Assembly: GCF_014207095.1 (NCBI RefSeq)
Contig: NZ_JACHBG010000001.1
Span: forward strand, 806,001 to 870,000
Direction: 5' to 3'
Source of the DNA: Martinezella lusitana
Lineage (GTDB): Bacteria; Pseudomonadota; Alphaproteobacteria; Rhizobiales; Rhizobiaceae
DNA length: 64,000 bases
Below the pieces are notes generated by a model. The model worked only from the letters and a program-made list of their open reading frames with translations. It was not told the origin of the DNA and made no database searches. A program made the position numbers and the translations under genes. Below, piece by piece: positions 55,553 through 64,000 of the stretch; within the stretch, counting starts at the first letter, position 1; each line of letters opens with the position of its first letter.

Positions 55553-57010
55553 CTATTCATCACGCTTCAGCGACGCGTGCGCATCGAGCGCGCGTTGCCG
55601 TGCGGCGGCATGATCGATGATGGGGCGCGGATAGTGCGTGCCGAGTTCTATGCCCGCGCACTTCAATACATCGTCAGGCGCCTCGAATGGCCGATGGATG
55701 TATTTTCTGTCGAGAGCGGCAAGCTCCGGCACGAAGGTTCTGACATAGTGGCCATCCCGATCGAATTTCTCCCCTTGCAGTACCGGATTGAAGATGCGGA
55801 AGAAGGGCGAGGCATCGGCCCCGGATCCCGCCACCCATTGCCAGTTTGCTGCATTCGCCGCCGGATCGGCATCGACGAGCGTATCGCGAAACCAGGCTTC
55901 GCCTTCGCGCCAGTCGATCAACAGATCCTTGATCAGGAACGAGGCGACTATCATCCGGACGCGATTGTGCATCCAGCCATGGCGCCAGAGCTGCCGCATG
56001 CCGGCATCGACGATCGGATAGCCCGTCTGCCCGCGCCGCCAGCTGTCGAACAGCCTGGGATCCTCACGCCATGGAAAATCGTCGTAGCGGTCGCTCCAGT
56101 TCGCGTAACCGAGTTTCGGGAACTGGAAGAGCTGGTGGTAGCAGAATTCGCGCCAGGCAAGCTCCTTGCGGAAACGAACGATATTGTCGGTCGGGATCTT
56201 GCCCGAGAGACCGCGCGTTGCATGCCATACGCGCGCCGGGGAAATCTCGCCGAGCGCTAAGTGGGGCGAGAGCAGGGAAGTCGCGGGCTTGTCGGGAAAA
56301 TCGCGATCGACCGCATAGCCGTCGATTGCGGCATCGATGAACTCCTCGAGTTTTTCATGTGCCGCGGCTTCTCCCGGTGTCCACATATCGGGGAAGTCGC
56401 ACGCCCAATTCGGTTTCGAGGGGAGCAAGGACCAGGAGTCCAGCTTGTCCGACTGCGGCCAGCGCTGAGGTGCTGCGAGCTTCGCAGGCGCATCGATGGG
56501 AAAGGGCGGCTCGTCGGATTGCTCCAGCGCCCGCCACAACGGCGTGTAGGTCTTATAGGGCGTGCCGGAGCCGGTGCGCAGGCGTGACGGCTCATGCAAC
56601 AGCTGGCCGGCAAAGCTGTTGGCCTCGATGCCCTTGTTTCGCAGCGCCGTCTTTATGTGCGTGTCCACCGCGATGCCGGCGGGATCGTAGCGCCGGTTCC
56701 AGACCACGGCTTCCGCATCGGTCTCCGCAAGAAGCGCTTCAAGCACCGTTAGCGCATCGCCCTCTCGAAGGATGAGCTTGCTGCCGAGCCTGTCGAGCGA
56801 CTCCTGCAATGCAGCAAGCGAATGATGCAGCCACCACTCTTGCGCGGCACCGAGCGGTCCGCAGCCTTTCGCTTCCGGCTCGCGAATATAGACGGGAATG
56901 ATCGGGCGGTCCGATATCGCCGCAGCATGCAGGGCATGATTGTCATCCAGGCGCAAATCCTTGCGAAACCAAAGCAGGATGGGGTGAGGCTCTTCCTTCG
57001 ATGTCGTCAT
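55553..57010 (-). CDS. phrB: Deoxyribodipyrimidine photolyase (class I CPD photolyase)
   Basis: The enzyme repairs UV-induced cyclobutane pyrimidine dimers with blue light, using FAD and an antenna chromophore. The 485-residue product has the N-terminal photolyase domain (ILLWFRKDLRLDDNHAL) and the FAD-binding C-terminal domain with WRRGQTGYPIVDAGMRQLW, HNRVRMIVASFL and DADPAANAANWQWVAGSG. The start at 57010 was chosen (MTTSKEEPHPILLW); an ATG at 57034 adds eight basic residues. It has no operon partner. Confidence 0.94.
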   Translation of the reverse strand: MTTSKEEPHPILLWFRKDLRLDDNHALHAAAISDRPIIPVYIREPEAKGCGPLGAAQEWWLHHSLAALQESLDRLGSKLILREGDALTVLEALLAETDAEAVVWNRRYDPAGIAVDTHIKTALRNKGIEANSFAGQLLHEPSRLRTGSGTPYKTYTPLWRALEQSDEPPFPIDAPAKLAAPQRWPQSDKLDSWSLLPSKPNWACDFPDMWTPGEAAAHEKLEEFIDAAIDGYAVDRDFPDKPATSLLSPHLALGEISPARVWHATRGLSGKIPTDNIVRFRKELAWREFCYHQLFQFPKLGYANWSDRYDDFPWREDPRLFDSWRRGQTGYPIVDAGMRQLWRHGWMHNRVRMIVASFLIKDLLIDWREGEAWFRDTLVDADPAANAANWQWVAGSGADASPFFRIFNPVLQGEKFDRDGHYVRTFVPELAALDRKYIHRPFEAPDDVLKCAGIELGTHYPRPIIDHAAARQRALDAHASLKRDE

Positions 57011-57177
57011 GGCTCTGGCCGTTCGCCTCTTCATTGCTTTTCAAAATGCTCTGCCGCTGCCGGAACCCTTATGCGGCGGTTGCCTCCAAACGGTTCCACC
57101 ACCCCGCGTTTTATAAGGAAATCCTACACGCAACTCTCGTGAGGAAATCTGAATGTCGAATGTGATATAAGGGATCC

Positions 57178-57195
57178 TTGTCACTGTTCTGTAAT
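57178..57195 (+). promoter_or_regulatory. Putative Pho box upstream of ugpC
   Basis: TTGTCAC (57178-57184) and CTGTAAT (57189-57195) are separated by 4 bases, so the units repeat every 11 bases. Together they match 11 of 14 positions of the Pho-box consensus CTGTCAT-N4-CTGTCAT. The box ends 62 bases before the ugpC start, a typical place for PhoB activation. Confidence 0.65.
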
Positions 57196-57257
57196 GCAAA
57201 TTCGTTAGCAGTCCACCCGATTGACGTGCCCAGAATTGACAGACGGGGAAGATTGAA

Positions 57258-58370
57258 ATGGCGGAAATTCGGATCGAACAAGTTCGCAAGGCGTATGGAC
57301 GCAATCAGGTTGTCCATGGCGTTGACCTGAACTTCCGCTCGGGAGAATTCGTCGTCATTCTCGGACCGTCCGGCTGCGGCAAGTCCACGCTGCTGCGCAT
57401 GATCGCCGGCCTTGAGGATATTTCCTCTGGCGAGATCATCATCGACGGCAAGGTGGTCAACCAGCTTGAGCCGCGCGAACGCGGCTGCGCCATGGTTTTC
57501 CAGAACTACGCGCTCTATCCGCACATGGATGTCGCCGCGAACATGGGCTATGCCCTGAAGGTTGCCGGCGTGCCGCGCGAGGAGCGTGACCGCCGCATCA
57601 AGGAAACCGCCAAGATCGTCGGCCTCGAAGATTTCCTCGCCCGCAAGCCGGCCGAGCTTTCCGGTGGCCAGCGTCAGCGCGTCGCCATGGGCCGCGCCAT
57701 CATCCGCGAACCGAAGGTTTTCCTTTTCGACGAGCCGCTTTCCAACCTCGATGCCAAGCTGCGCGTGCAGATGCGCGTCGAAATCCGCCGCTTGCACAAG
57801 CGTCTGTCGGCCACCTCGGTCTTCGTGACCCATGATCAGGTCGAGGCCATGACGCTCGCCGACAAGCTCGTCGTCATGTACAAGGGCAATGTCGAGCAGG
57901 TCGGTACGCCGCTTGAAATCTACAACACGCCGCGCACCCGCTTCGTCGGCTCCTTCATCGGCTCTCCGGCGATGAACTTTCTCGAAGGGACCTTCTCAGC
58001 AACAGGCGAGCAATTCATCTTCGATGGCCTGCCGATCGGCATCGACGCCAATATCGGCAAACGTCACGCCGGCAACCCGGTCGCGCTTGGCATTCGTCCT
58101 GAACATGTACGTCTTGTGCCGGCAGGCACGCCGGGCGCCATTCCGGCCACGGTCGACTTCGTCGAAGAGCTCGGCGCCGGCCGCGTCATTCATTGCGATA
58201 TCAACGGATCGAGCTTTGCCGTTGCCGTATCGGATCACACCACCGGCCAAACCGGCCAGTCCGTCGGACTTGAGCTGCCGCAGCAGCACACGCATCTCTT
58301 TGCCCAGGATACCGGTTTGCGGCTTGACGCCATTGCCGCCGTCACGCCTCTCAAGGTGCTGGCACACTAA
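57258..58370 (+). CDS. ugpC: sn-Glycerol-3-phosphate ABC transporter ATP-binding protein
   Basis: A 370-residue ATPase of the MalK/UgpC type. Walker A is GPSGCGKST (36-44), the signature LSGGQ (134-138), Walker B VFLFDEP (154-160), and a regulatory OB-fold C-terminal domain follows from about 235. A pairing with UgpBAE is inferred from the neighbouring convergent genes; MalK-type ATPases can serve several sugar transporters. A Pho box lies upstream and a strong terminator downstream. Confidence 0.88.
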   Translation: MAEIRIEQVRKAYGRNQVVHGVDLNFRSGEFVVILGPSGCGKSTLLRMIAGLEDISSGEIIIDGKVVNQLEPRERGCAMVFQNYALYPHMDVAANMGYALKVAGVPREERDRRIKETAKIVGLEDFLARKPAELSGGQRQRVAMGRAIIREPKVFLFDEPLSNLDAKLRVQMRVEIRRLHKRLSATSVFVTHDQVEAMTLADKLVVMYKGNVEQVGTPLEIYNTPRTRFVGSFIGSPAMNFLEGTFSATGEQFIFDGLPIGIDANIGKRHAGNPVALGIRPEHVRLVPAGTPGAIPATVDFVEELGAGRVIHCDINGSSFAVAVSDHTTGQTGQSVGLELPQQHTHLFAQDTGLRLDAIAAVTPLKVLAH

Positions 58371-58399
58371 AGTTTCAAACATCAATTTTCAGTACGTGC

Positions 58400-58434
58400 G
58401 CCCGGAAATCCTCACCGATTTCCGGGCTTTTTTT
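58400..58434 (+). terminator. Intrinsic terminator of ugpC
   Basis: GCCCGGAAATC (58400-58410) and GATTTCCGGGC (58417-58427) form a perfect 11-bp stem around CTCACC, followed by seven T. It lies 29 bases after the ugpC stop. Confidence 0.95.
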
Positions 58435-58677
58435 GCGCGAGCGAATGGCGATGCCGCCAGAGGCCCAGCCTGGTCGTGCTGAGATGCGGCGTATCGCGCA
58501 GACCATCGCTGTGTTAGCTGCTCGCAACGATCGCCTGTTTCGAAATCAAATCTTGGTGGGGAGGATTGTCATCCTGGCAGGGAGCTCGATCAGCGCGGTT
58601 TGGTTCCGCTCTCTCGGGAGAGAAGAATAGCTGATCAGCGATCGCAGATCCACGCTTGCAGGTGGGCCAAGGTAGGC

Positions 58678-58709
58678 GCCTGCCGCTCGCCCGATAGAAA
58701 GCGGCAGGC
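58678..58709 (-). terminator. Terminator-like hairpin downstream of ugpE
   Basis: GCCTGCCGCT (58678-58687) and AGCGGCAGGC (58700-58709) are perfect 10-bp arms around a 12-base loop. It begins 7 bases beyond the ugpE stop on the minus strand. There is no clear T run, so it may also protect the mRNA 3' end. Confidence 0.6.
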
Positions 58710-58716
58710 AATTCGA

Positions 58717-59631
58717 TCACTTTTCAGTGGCGATCAGGCCGCGAACGAACCAGCGCTGCATCAGGACTACGACGAAGAGCGGCGGCAGCATGATGATCAG
58801 CGTGCCGGCCATGGCGATATGCCACTCGGGGAGGCCGCCAAAATTCGGTATGAGCGACTTGAGCTCGTGTACCGCCGTGACATGCGCGGGATCGGTGGTC
58901 ACCAGCAGCGGCCAAAGATACTGGTTCCACGCCCACAGGAACATGATGGTGCCGAGCGCGGCCATGTTGGTGCGTGACAACGGTATCAGAATGTCGACGA
59001 AGAAGCGCAGTGCTCCCGCGCCATCCATGCGTGCTGCCTCGGTCAGCTCGTCCGGTATCGTCAAGAAGAACTGACGATAGAGGAAGGTACCGGTCGCGGT
59101 CGCGACCAGCGGCAAGATCAGGCCGATCGATGAGTTGAGCAACCCAAGATTCAGCGCGACCTCGATGCCTGTGACTTTTTGGACGAGCCAGCTGATACCG
59201 GTGATGTCGAGGATCGCCTGATAGGGCGACAGAACGTTCGCAGCGACCGCATAGGTCGGCACGATACGCACTTCGAGCGGCAACATCAGCGTTATGAAGA
59301 TCAGCCAGAAGATGAAGTGGCGGCCTGGATAGCGGAAATAGACCAGCGAGAACGCGGTGATTGCCGAAATGAGCACCTTGCCTATTGCCACCCCGGTGGC
59401 GAAGATCAGGCTGTTCAGCAGCTTGGGTCCGAGATTGGCGGTCGTCCAGGCTGTCTTCATGTTGGCCCAAAAATCCGACCCGGGGATCAACGACATCGGC
59501 ACCTTGTTGACGTCGGCAAGATTGTGGGATGCGGCGATGGCGACGATGGTTATCGGTCCAATCGCCACCACGAAGCCGATGAGCAAAATCAGATGGGTAA
59601 AGAAATTAAGGATGGGTGTGCGCTCGACCAT
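58717..59631 (-). CDS. ugpE: sn-Glycerol-3-phosphate ABC transporter permease UgpE
   Basis: A 304-residue inner-membrane permease of the MalG/UgpE type with about six helices. The EAA-loop motif LTEAARMDGAGALRFFVDILIPL, which contacts the ATPase, is present. It lies 7 bases after ugpA, in a ugpB-ugpA-ugpE minus-strand operon. The specificity is inferred from the UgpB-like binding protein. The opposite strand shows only shadow frames. Confidence 0.88.
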   Translation of the reverse strand: MVERTPILNFFTHLILLIGFVVAIGPITIVAIAASHNLADVNKVPMSLIPGSDFWANMKTAWTTANLGPKLLNSLIFATGVAIGKVLISAITAFSLVYFRYPGRHFIFWLIFITLMLPLEVRIVPTYAVAANVLSPYQAILDITGISWLVQKVTGIEVALNLGLLNSSIGLILPLVATATGTFLYRQFFLTIPDELTEAARMDGAGALRFFVDILIPLSRTNMAALGTIMFLWAWNQYLWPLLVTTDPAHVTAVHELKSLIPNFGGLPEWHIAMAGTLIIMLPPLFVVVLMQRWFVRGLIATEK

Positions 59632-59638
59632 GTCAGCC

Positions 59639-60523
59639 TCAACGGTAATGAACGCGCTTCTCGATGAAGCGGAACTGGAAAACGGTGAGCACGATGATCA
59701 GCAGCATCAGAATGATGCTCTGTGCCGCCGCACCAGAAAAATCGAGGCCTTTGAAGCCATCCGAATAGATCTTGTAGACCATGAGATTGGTCGAGTTGTG
59801 CGGCCCGCCCGAGGTCATGATGTCCACAATACCGAATGAATCCTGAAAGCTCTCGGTGATGTTGATGACGAGCAGGAAGAAGATCGTCGGCGTAATCAAC
59901 GGGAACTGGACGTCCCAGAAGCGGCGTAGCACGCTCGATCCGTCCATGGCCGCCGCTTCGATCAGTGAGCGCGGAATAGCCTGAAAGGCCGCTAGGAAGA
60001 AGATGAAGCTATAGCCGATATATTTCCAGGAAAAGGCGGCGATAATGCACGCCATGGCGGCATTGCCGTCCAGGCCCGGATCCCATATGCCGGGCCACCA
60101 TTGATTGACCACGGCGATCAGGCCGGCTTCCGGTGCGAGGATAAAGCGGAAAGCCATAGCCGATGCTGGAGCTGCAATTCCGTACGGCCAGATGAGTACG
60201 ACGCGGTAGATTTTCGAGCCGCGAAGCTGCCTGTCGGTCAGGGCTGCGAGTATCAGCGCACCGATCATGGAAATACTGGTACTGATCGCTGCGAAAATGA
60301 TGCTGATCGTGACCGAATTCCAGTAGTCGGAACTTGCGAGGATCGATTTGAAATTGTCGAGCCCGACCCAGATGTTGCCACCGCCCCAAGGCTGCTGCAA
60401 CGTCAGCGACCAGAAGACAGCCTGTCCGGCCGGCCAATAGAAAAAGGTGAAGATGAGGAGCAGTTGCGGCACTGCGAACAGAATGCCGACGCTCCATTTG
60501 CTGAAGGTTATGCGCTTTTCCAT
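59639..60523 (-). CDS. ugpA: sn-Glycerol-3-phosphate ABC transporter permease UgpA
   Basis: A 294-residue permease of the MalF/UgpA type with about six helices. It has the EAA-loop (PRSLIEAAAMDGSSVLRRF) and the family C-terminus with SDGFKGLDFSGAAAQS. It follows ugpB by ~98 bases and precedes ugpE by 7. With UgpE it forms the membrane channel for glycerol-3-phosphate or glycerophosphodiesters. Confidence 0.88.
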   Translation of the reverse strand: MEKRITFSKWSVGILFAVPQLLLIFTFFYWPAGQAVFWSLTLQQPWGGGNIWVGLDNFKSILASSDYWNSVTISIIFAAISTSISMIGALILAALTDRQLRGSKIYRVVLIWPYGIAAPASAMAFRFILAPEAGLIAVVNQWWPGIWDPGLDGNAAMACIIAAFSWKYIGYSFIFFLAAFQAIPRSLIEAAAMDGSSVLRRFWDVQFPLITPTIFFLLVINITESFQDSFGIVDIMTSGGPHNSTNLMVYKIYSDGFKGLDFSGAAAQSIILMLLIIVLTVFQFRFIEKRVHYR

Positions 60524-60621
60524 TGTCTCTTCCGGCTTGGGATCCCGATACCACGCTGGTTCTCATAACGAACGTCCGCCGAGAAACCCCGGCGGACGCT
60601 GTCTGTCATAAGTGCGGCTGC

Positions 60622-61974
60622 TTACGGCAGCTGCTTGCCCTTGTAGGTGGCTTCGAAACGCTCGAGAACGGCGTCGCTGTTCTTGACCAGGTTGTCGATG
60701 CCTTCCTGAACGCTGACCTTGTTGGCGAAGATGGCCTGCATCTGGTTGCCGAATTCGGCGCGGATCTGCGTGAAGTTGCCGAGGCGGACGCCGCGGGTGA
60801 CCGAGGTCGGCTCGGAAGCGGTCAGGCTGGCGATGGCGACTTCGCGGCCCTTATAGGGAGCCTTGTCGTAGAAACCGCTGGACTTCATGAAGTCGAAGCC
60901 GGACTTCTTGACCGGGATATAGCCGGTGTTGGTCGACCAGAAGAGGGCGGTTTCAGGCTTGCCGATGAAGTCGAGGAATGCTGCAGCACCCTTGTATTCG
61001 GCGGCAGACTTGCCCGAGAGAACCCAAAGCGATGCACCGCCGACGAGCGAGTTCTTGCGCTCGGTACCGGCGTAGACCGGAAGTTCGGCCACATCCCAGT
61101 TCATGCCAGCCTTCTGGGTCTTGCCGACCGTGCCGTGGTCACCGACCGAGGTCATGATCATCTGGCAATCACCGGAAGCGAAGGCCTGAACCATGTCCTG
61201 ACCGAGGTCCTTGGACTTGATCTTGATGAGGCCCTGGTCATACCAGCTCTTGAGGTCCGTCACATACTTGACGAACTTGGTCTTGTTGACGGTCAGGCGA
61301 GCGTCGAGGCCGTCATAGCCGTTGTTCTTGGTGGCAACCGGCTGATCGTGGATGGCAGAGAACTGTTCCATCAGCTGCCAGCTTTCGTTGGCGGAGATGT
61401 TGATGGCCATCGGGCACTCGTAGCCAGCGCCCTTCAGCGCCTTCATGGCTTCGGCGGCTTCTTCCCAGGTCTTCGGAGCGGCGGTCTTGCCGATCTTGGC
61501 AAACGCGTCCTTGTTCCAATAGAGCAGGGCCGTCGAGGAGTTGAACGGGAAGGAGAGCAGTTCGCCCTTCGACGTTGCGTAGTAACGGGCGATGCCGGGG
61601 AAGTAGTCGTTCCAGTCGACCTTGTGGCCGTTTTCCGACATCAGCTTGCTGACTGGGTAGTAGGCGCCCGAGAGCATCATCGTTGCGGTGCCGACGTCGT
61701 AGACCTGAACGATGGTCGGCTGCTTGCCGGCGCGGAAGGCGGCAATCGTGTTCTGCAGAGCGGCGTCGTAATTGCCCTGGCTGACGCAGGAAACTTCATA
61801 ATCCTTCTGGGAATCGTTGAAGTTCTTGCAGAGCGTCTGAACGACGCGTTCGAGGTCGCCCGACAGGCCGAACCAGAAATCGAACTTGGCCGGAGCGGCA
61901 GCAGCAGGCAGAGCCAGCGCTACGCTCATGACACCGGCTGCTGCAGCCGAAATGCAGTTTTTAAGTTTAAACAT
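60622..61974 (-). CDS. ugpB: sn-Glycerol-3-phosphate-binding periplasmic protein
   Basis: A 450-residue periplasmic binding protein with an N-terminal signal peptide of about 26 residues (LALPAAAA). It shares the UgpB layout: KFDFWFGLSGDLE at the start, then QGNYDAALQNTIAAFRAGKQPTIVQVYDVGTATMM split across residues ~66-100, and FPFNSSTALLYWNKDAF. These agree with E. coli UgpB, the receptor for glycerol-3-phosphate and glycerophosphodiesters, and argue against a plain sugar-binding protein. It heads ugpBAE. A Pho-box-like repeat is upstream. Confidence 0.9.
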   Translation of the reverse strand: MFKLKNCISAAAAGVMSVALALPAAAAPAKFDFWFGLSGDLERVVQTLCKNFNDSQKDYEVSCVSQGNYDAALQNTIAAFRAGKQPTIVQVYDVGTATMMLSGAYYPVSKLMSENGHKVDWNDYFPGIARYYATSKGELLSFPFNSSTALLYWNKDAFAKIGKTAAPKTWEEAAEAMKALKGAGYECPMAINISANESWQLMEQFSAIHDQPVATKNNGYDGLDARLTVNKTKFVKYVTDLKSWYDQGLIKIKSKDLGQDMVQAFASGDCQMIMTSVGDHGTVGKTQKAGMNWDVAELPVYAGTERKNSLVGGASLWVLSGKSAAEYKGAAAFLDFIGKPETALFWSTNTGYIPVKKSGFDFMKSSGFYDKAPYKGREVAIASLTASEPTSVTRGVRLGNFTQIRAEFGNQMQAIFANKVSVQEGIDNLVKNSDAVLERFEATYKGKQLP

Positions 61975-62301
61975 AATCCCTATTTCCTCTTTGAAAGCTC
62001 GGAACCGGTGGTCTTGCGCAAGTCCGCGGTAGCGGCGTTATAGACAAGCTGTGTGACAGTTTGTTGAGGGCAAGAATCCCCGTTTTGGCGGGATTTTTCG
62101 CTGAAAGAGGGGACCTTCAGACGGATCGTTCCTTGCAGGATTGTGCATATGACGCCCAGCCAATCACGGCGTGCAAGCCGTCCTTCTCCTCCACAGCTTG
62201 GCGGCGGGTGGGCGAGGCGAGGTCGTCTTGGTTGCTGAGGAGGCGAGCACCGTTGCAAGATGAAGCTCAGCGAATCCCGGAGGCGATGGAGGAATGAGAG
62301 C
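61975..62301. other. Intergenic region, ugpB / acetyltransferase
   Basis: This 327-base stretch between divergent genes contains the ugpB promoter (with the Pho-like box at 62053-62070) and the promoter of the acetyltransferase. No other feature is convincing. Confidence 0.45.
62053..62070 (-). promoter_or_regulatory. Putative Pho box upstream of ugpB
   Basis: Read on the minus strand, CCCTCAA-CAAA-CTGTCAC matches 10 of 14 Pho-box positions with the correct 11-base spacing. It lies ~80 bases upstream of the ugpB start. It is weaker than the ugpC box but oriented and positioned for PhoB activation. Confidence 0.5.
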
Positions 62302-62859
62302 ATGGGTCTGAGCGAGCGTCAGAAGATGGTTGGCGGGGAATGGTATTGCTGCTTCGATCCCGAACTCGATGATCTGCGTTGGCAGGCGCGGGAAGCCGTC
62401 CACGAGCACAATACGATGTCGCCTGCCCAGCGCGGCAATCTCGGTCCGGCTCTGGCCAAGCTCCTAGGCGATGTCGCCGCGACAGCTTTTATCGAAGCGC
62501 CGTTCCATTGCGCATACGGGATCAACATCTCGCTCGGCCACCGGGTCTATCTCAATGCCGGCTGCACCATTCTCGATAGCGGAAGCGTGCGCATCGGTGA
62601 GGGCAGCATGCTGGGGCCTGGCGTGCATATATATTGTGCCGAGCATCATAAGGATCCGGCGCTGCGTGGAGCGGGTCTCGAAATCGCCCGCCCGGTCGCG
62701 ATCGGCGCGAATGTATGGATCGGCGGCGGGGCGATCCTCATGGCGGGTGTAACGATCGGCGACGGAGCTATTATAGGGGCGGGAGCGGTCGTGACGAAGG
62801 ACGTTGTGCCAGGTGCGACCGTTGTCGGCAATCCTGCGCGACCGATCGGCGCGAGATAG
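62302..62859 (+). CDS. Maltose/galactoside O-acetyltransferase family (Maa/NodL-like)
   Basis: A 185-residue left-handed beta-helix acetyltransferase. The N-terminal maltose acetyltransferase domain ([21 protein letters not shown]) is followed by hexapeptide repeats such as [13 protein letters not shown] and [18 protein letters not shown]. The catalytic histidine is in YCAEHHKDP (His115/116). GGAGGAATGAG precedes the ATG at 62302. Substrates may be sugars or oligosaccharides; NodL is a close relative, but no nod genes are near. Confidence 0.88.
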   Translation: MGLSERQKMVGGEWYCCFDPELDDLRWQAREAVHEHNTMSPAQRGNLGPALAKLLGDVAATAFIEAPFHCAYGINISLGHRVYLNAGCTILDSGSVRIGEGSMLGPGVHIYCAEHHKDPALRGAGLEIARPVAIGANVWIGGGAILMAGVTIGDGAIIGAGAVVTKDVVPGATVVGNPARPIGAR

Positions 62860-62949
62860 GCGCCCTCAAAGCATGTCGGGCAAACCGTGCGGCGGTCTTG
62901 CGACAACGGCATGTGCGGCATCAAAGATCTATGACAGGGAATGCGAATC

Positions 62950-63279
62950 TCAGAGAGAGCGACGCGCCTCGTTCGCCGGGCGGCGCTTTTTCGCCCACCA
63001 GACGGAAAAGCGGCGGCGCCAGCGGCGCACGGCCCGCATGTCATGCGACAGCACGATGAGGCCCAACGGCAACATCCAGAAGCCGAGCACAGGCAGAAAG
63101 CCGAGCAGCCCGCCAAAAACGAGCGCTATCCCCAGGCCAACGCGCGCAAGGCGAGATCGGGGCAGTGGAATTCTCACAGAACCGAAAACCAGCTCGCGAG
63201 TGGATGGATCTATGCCAAAACGCCTTGTTTTCCGGGCGTTTCGGTCGGTATTTGCTGTCGTTCCGCTGTGATCGGTCAT
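62950..63279 (-). CDS. Small membrane protein (PGPGW-type putative transmembrane protein)
   Basis: A 109-residue protein with a pair of helices (RVGLGIALVFGGLLGFLPVLGFW, then MLPLGLIVL) and a very basic C-terminus (RRWRRRF...KKRR). The GFLPVLGFWMLPLGLIVLS motif resembles the PGPGW family of unknown function. The start at 63279 is a best guess; the frame is open to 63375. The basic tail indicates that the C-terminus is cytoplasmic. Confidence 0.65.
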   Translation of the reverse strand: MTDHSGTTANTDRNARKTRRFGIDPSTRELVFGSVRIPLPRSRLARVGLGIALVFGGLLGFLPVLGFWMLPLGLIVLSHDMRAVRRWRRRFSVWWAKKRRPANEARRSL

Positions 63280-63395
63280 CCACAGGAAATGGTGAGGCGA
63301 CGAAATAATGCAAGAGAAATGCATTTTTTTGAAAAAACCGCTTGGCAAATCGGGAAAGCATTTGTAGAAGCCCACTCACACCGCGCCAAGCGCAT

Positions 63396-63470
63396 TCCCT
63401 GGTAGCTCAGCGGTAGAGCATTCGACTGTTAATCGACAGGTCGCCGGTTCGAATCCGGCCCGGGGAGCCA
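63396..63470 (+). tRNA. tRNA-Asn (GUU)
   Basis: A complete cloverleaf: acceptor TCCCTGG/CCGGGGA, D-arm GCTCAGCGGTAGAGC, anticodon loop CTGTTAA with anticodon GUU, T-arm CCGGTTCGAATCCGG, discriminator G and encoded CCA (63468-63470). Confidence 0.97.
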
Positions 63471-64000
63471 CTCTTTCTTCAGAAGAAGCAAGAAAAAATC
63501 ATGCGCATATAGCCCAACAAGGCTTACTGCGATGCGCTGAACATCCCGGCCTTTCCCTAAATCACTAAAATCAACTTGGCCCGCGCAACGTTGCCCGTCG
63601 TCGTTTCGATGTGACGTTTGCCTTGTTCTTTCCGAGCTGGCTTCTCTTTCGATCCCGGTTGTCGCCGTACCTCGACGGCCTTGAACTCAAAGCAGGCGGC
63701 GATGCGAGTCGGCTTTGCCCTGTTCCAGGGGCCGTGGTTCCTGGCGCAAACCCTGTGACAAACTTTTTGGGACAGTGCTTCCTGCGCCGCTTTTGTGACG
63801 GAGAGATAGATCTATTAACACAACTCAAAAGATCATATCTAGCCGTCTCAGCCAAAGATGGTTCCTGCTTCTTCGAGGAGTGGCCCGTGTTTCTCCGCGC
63901 ACGACTGCCACGATGGAGCGAAACAGGAAGACGCGGGGGCGACCGGTTGTCATTGTCCAGCAACAACAGGCGCTTGCATCCATGTCGGGCCATTGCTTCG
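63471..64000. other. Unassigned region after tRNA-Asn, cut by window end
   Basis: No convincing gene was found in these 530 bases. A 140-codon minus-strand frame (63571-63993) has low-complexity, Arg/Ser-rich composition and no family features. tRNA 3' ends are common integration sites, but no integrase or repeat of the tRNA 3' end was seen. Confidence 0.4.

Larger units (their letters stand above)
58371..58716. other. Intergenic region, ugpC / ugpE (convergent)
   Basis: This 346-base stretch contains the ugpC terminator (58400-58434) and an inverted repeat beside ugpE (58678-58709). The ~240 bases between them show no gene or repeat that I recognise. Confidence 0.5.

Noticed and set aside
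60523..62043. 506-codon open frame opposite ugpB
   Set aside because: Antisense shadow of a gene with clear UgpB similarity.
63571..63993. 140-codon minus-strand frame after tRNA-Asn
   Set aside because: Arg/Ser/Pro-rich low-complexity product with no motif; no ribosome site is convincing.

Overview
The window is 64 kb of high-GC chromosomal DNA from an alphaproteobacterium of the Rhizobiaceae, most likely Rhizobium in the broad sense. The evidence is the end of the spc/alpha ribosomal operon in alphaproteobacterial order (secY-adk-rpsM-rpsK-rpoA-rplQ, without rpsD), a 1268-residue B12-dependent ribonucleotide reductase, MarR/TetR/LysR-controlled accessory units, an Ugp glycerol-3-phosphate transporter, and intergenic double palindromes that resemble the rhizobial RIME family. 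The species is not identified. No insertion sequence, prophage or CRISPR array was seen.

Layout. 1-3.9 kb: ribosomal/RNA polymerase operon ending in a strong terminator. 4-11.2 kb: DUF2809 protein, a divergent DinB/TetR pair, a MarR-FUSC-DUF1656-HlyD efflux operon (AaeXAB-like) and msrPQ for periplasmic methionine sulfoxide repair. 11.5-17 kb: ilvD, an LprI-like secreted protein, a Do-type protease overlapping rarA, and a DUF1883 protein. 17-20.3 kb: small hypothetical genes and a minus-strand group made of a ketopantoate-reductase-like protein, a tail-anchored protein and a DapA-family protein that lacks the Schiff-base lysine. 20.5-26.9 kb: a SARP-like regulator followed by a tightly coupled four-gene membrane cluster whose last two products look like a MotA/MotB (ZorA/ZorB)-type pair; this is the best candidate for an undescribed system. 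26.9-31.4 kb: ABC-F ATPase, methyltransferase, acyltransferase 3 and a lipoprotein. 31.7-38.8 kb: nrdJ with an NrdR box, gpt, a tandem universal stress protein and a CinA-domain protein. 39-45 kb: wrbA, tRNA-Leu(UAA), threonine dehydratase, a HlyU-like protein, an SDR/TetR pair with tandem operators, and an azoreductase/LysR pair. 45-54.4 kb: CpdB-type nucleotidase, PilZ protein, EEP-family phosphatase/nuclease, an Lrp-ald divergent pair, and a cysK-alaX-sseA-GNAT operon. 54.7-64 kb: SDR, photolyase, ugpC converging on ugpBAE, an acetyltransferase, a small membrane protein and tRNA-Asn(GUU).

How the genes fit together. Several units pair a regulator divergently with its probable target: TetR/DinB, TetR/SDR, LysR/azoreductase and Lrp/ald. 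MarR instead sits at the head of its own efflux operon. The two ugp transcription units each carry a Pho-box-like direct repeat, suggesting shared PhoB control although ugpC is separated from ugpBAE. Translational coupling by ATGA or similar overlaps is frequent: secY/adk, MarR/FUSC, DUF1656/HlyD, msrP/msrQ, protease/rarA, sseA/GNAT and the motor-like cluster. All functional calls come from reading the sequence and recalled family features; no database search was run.
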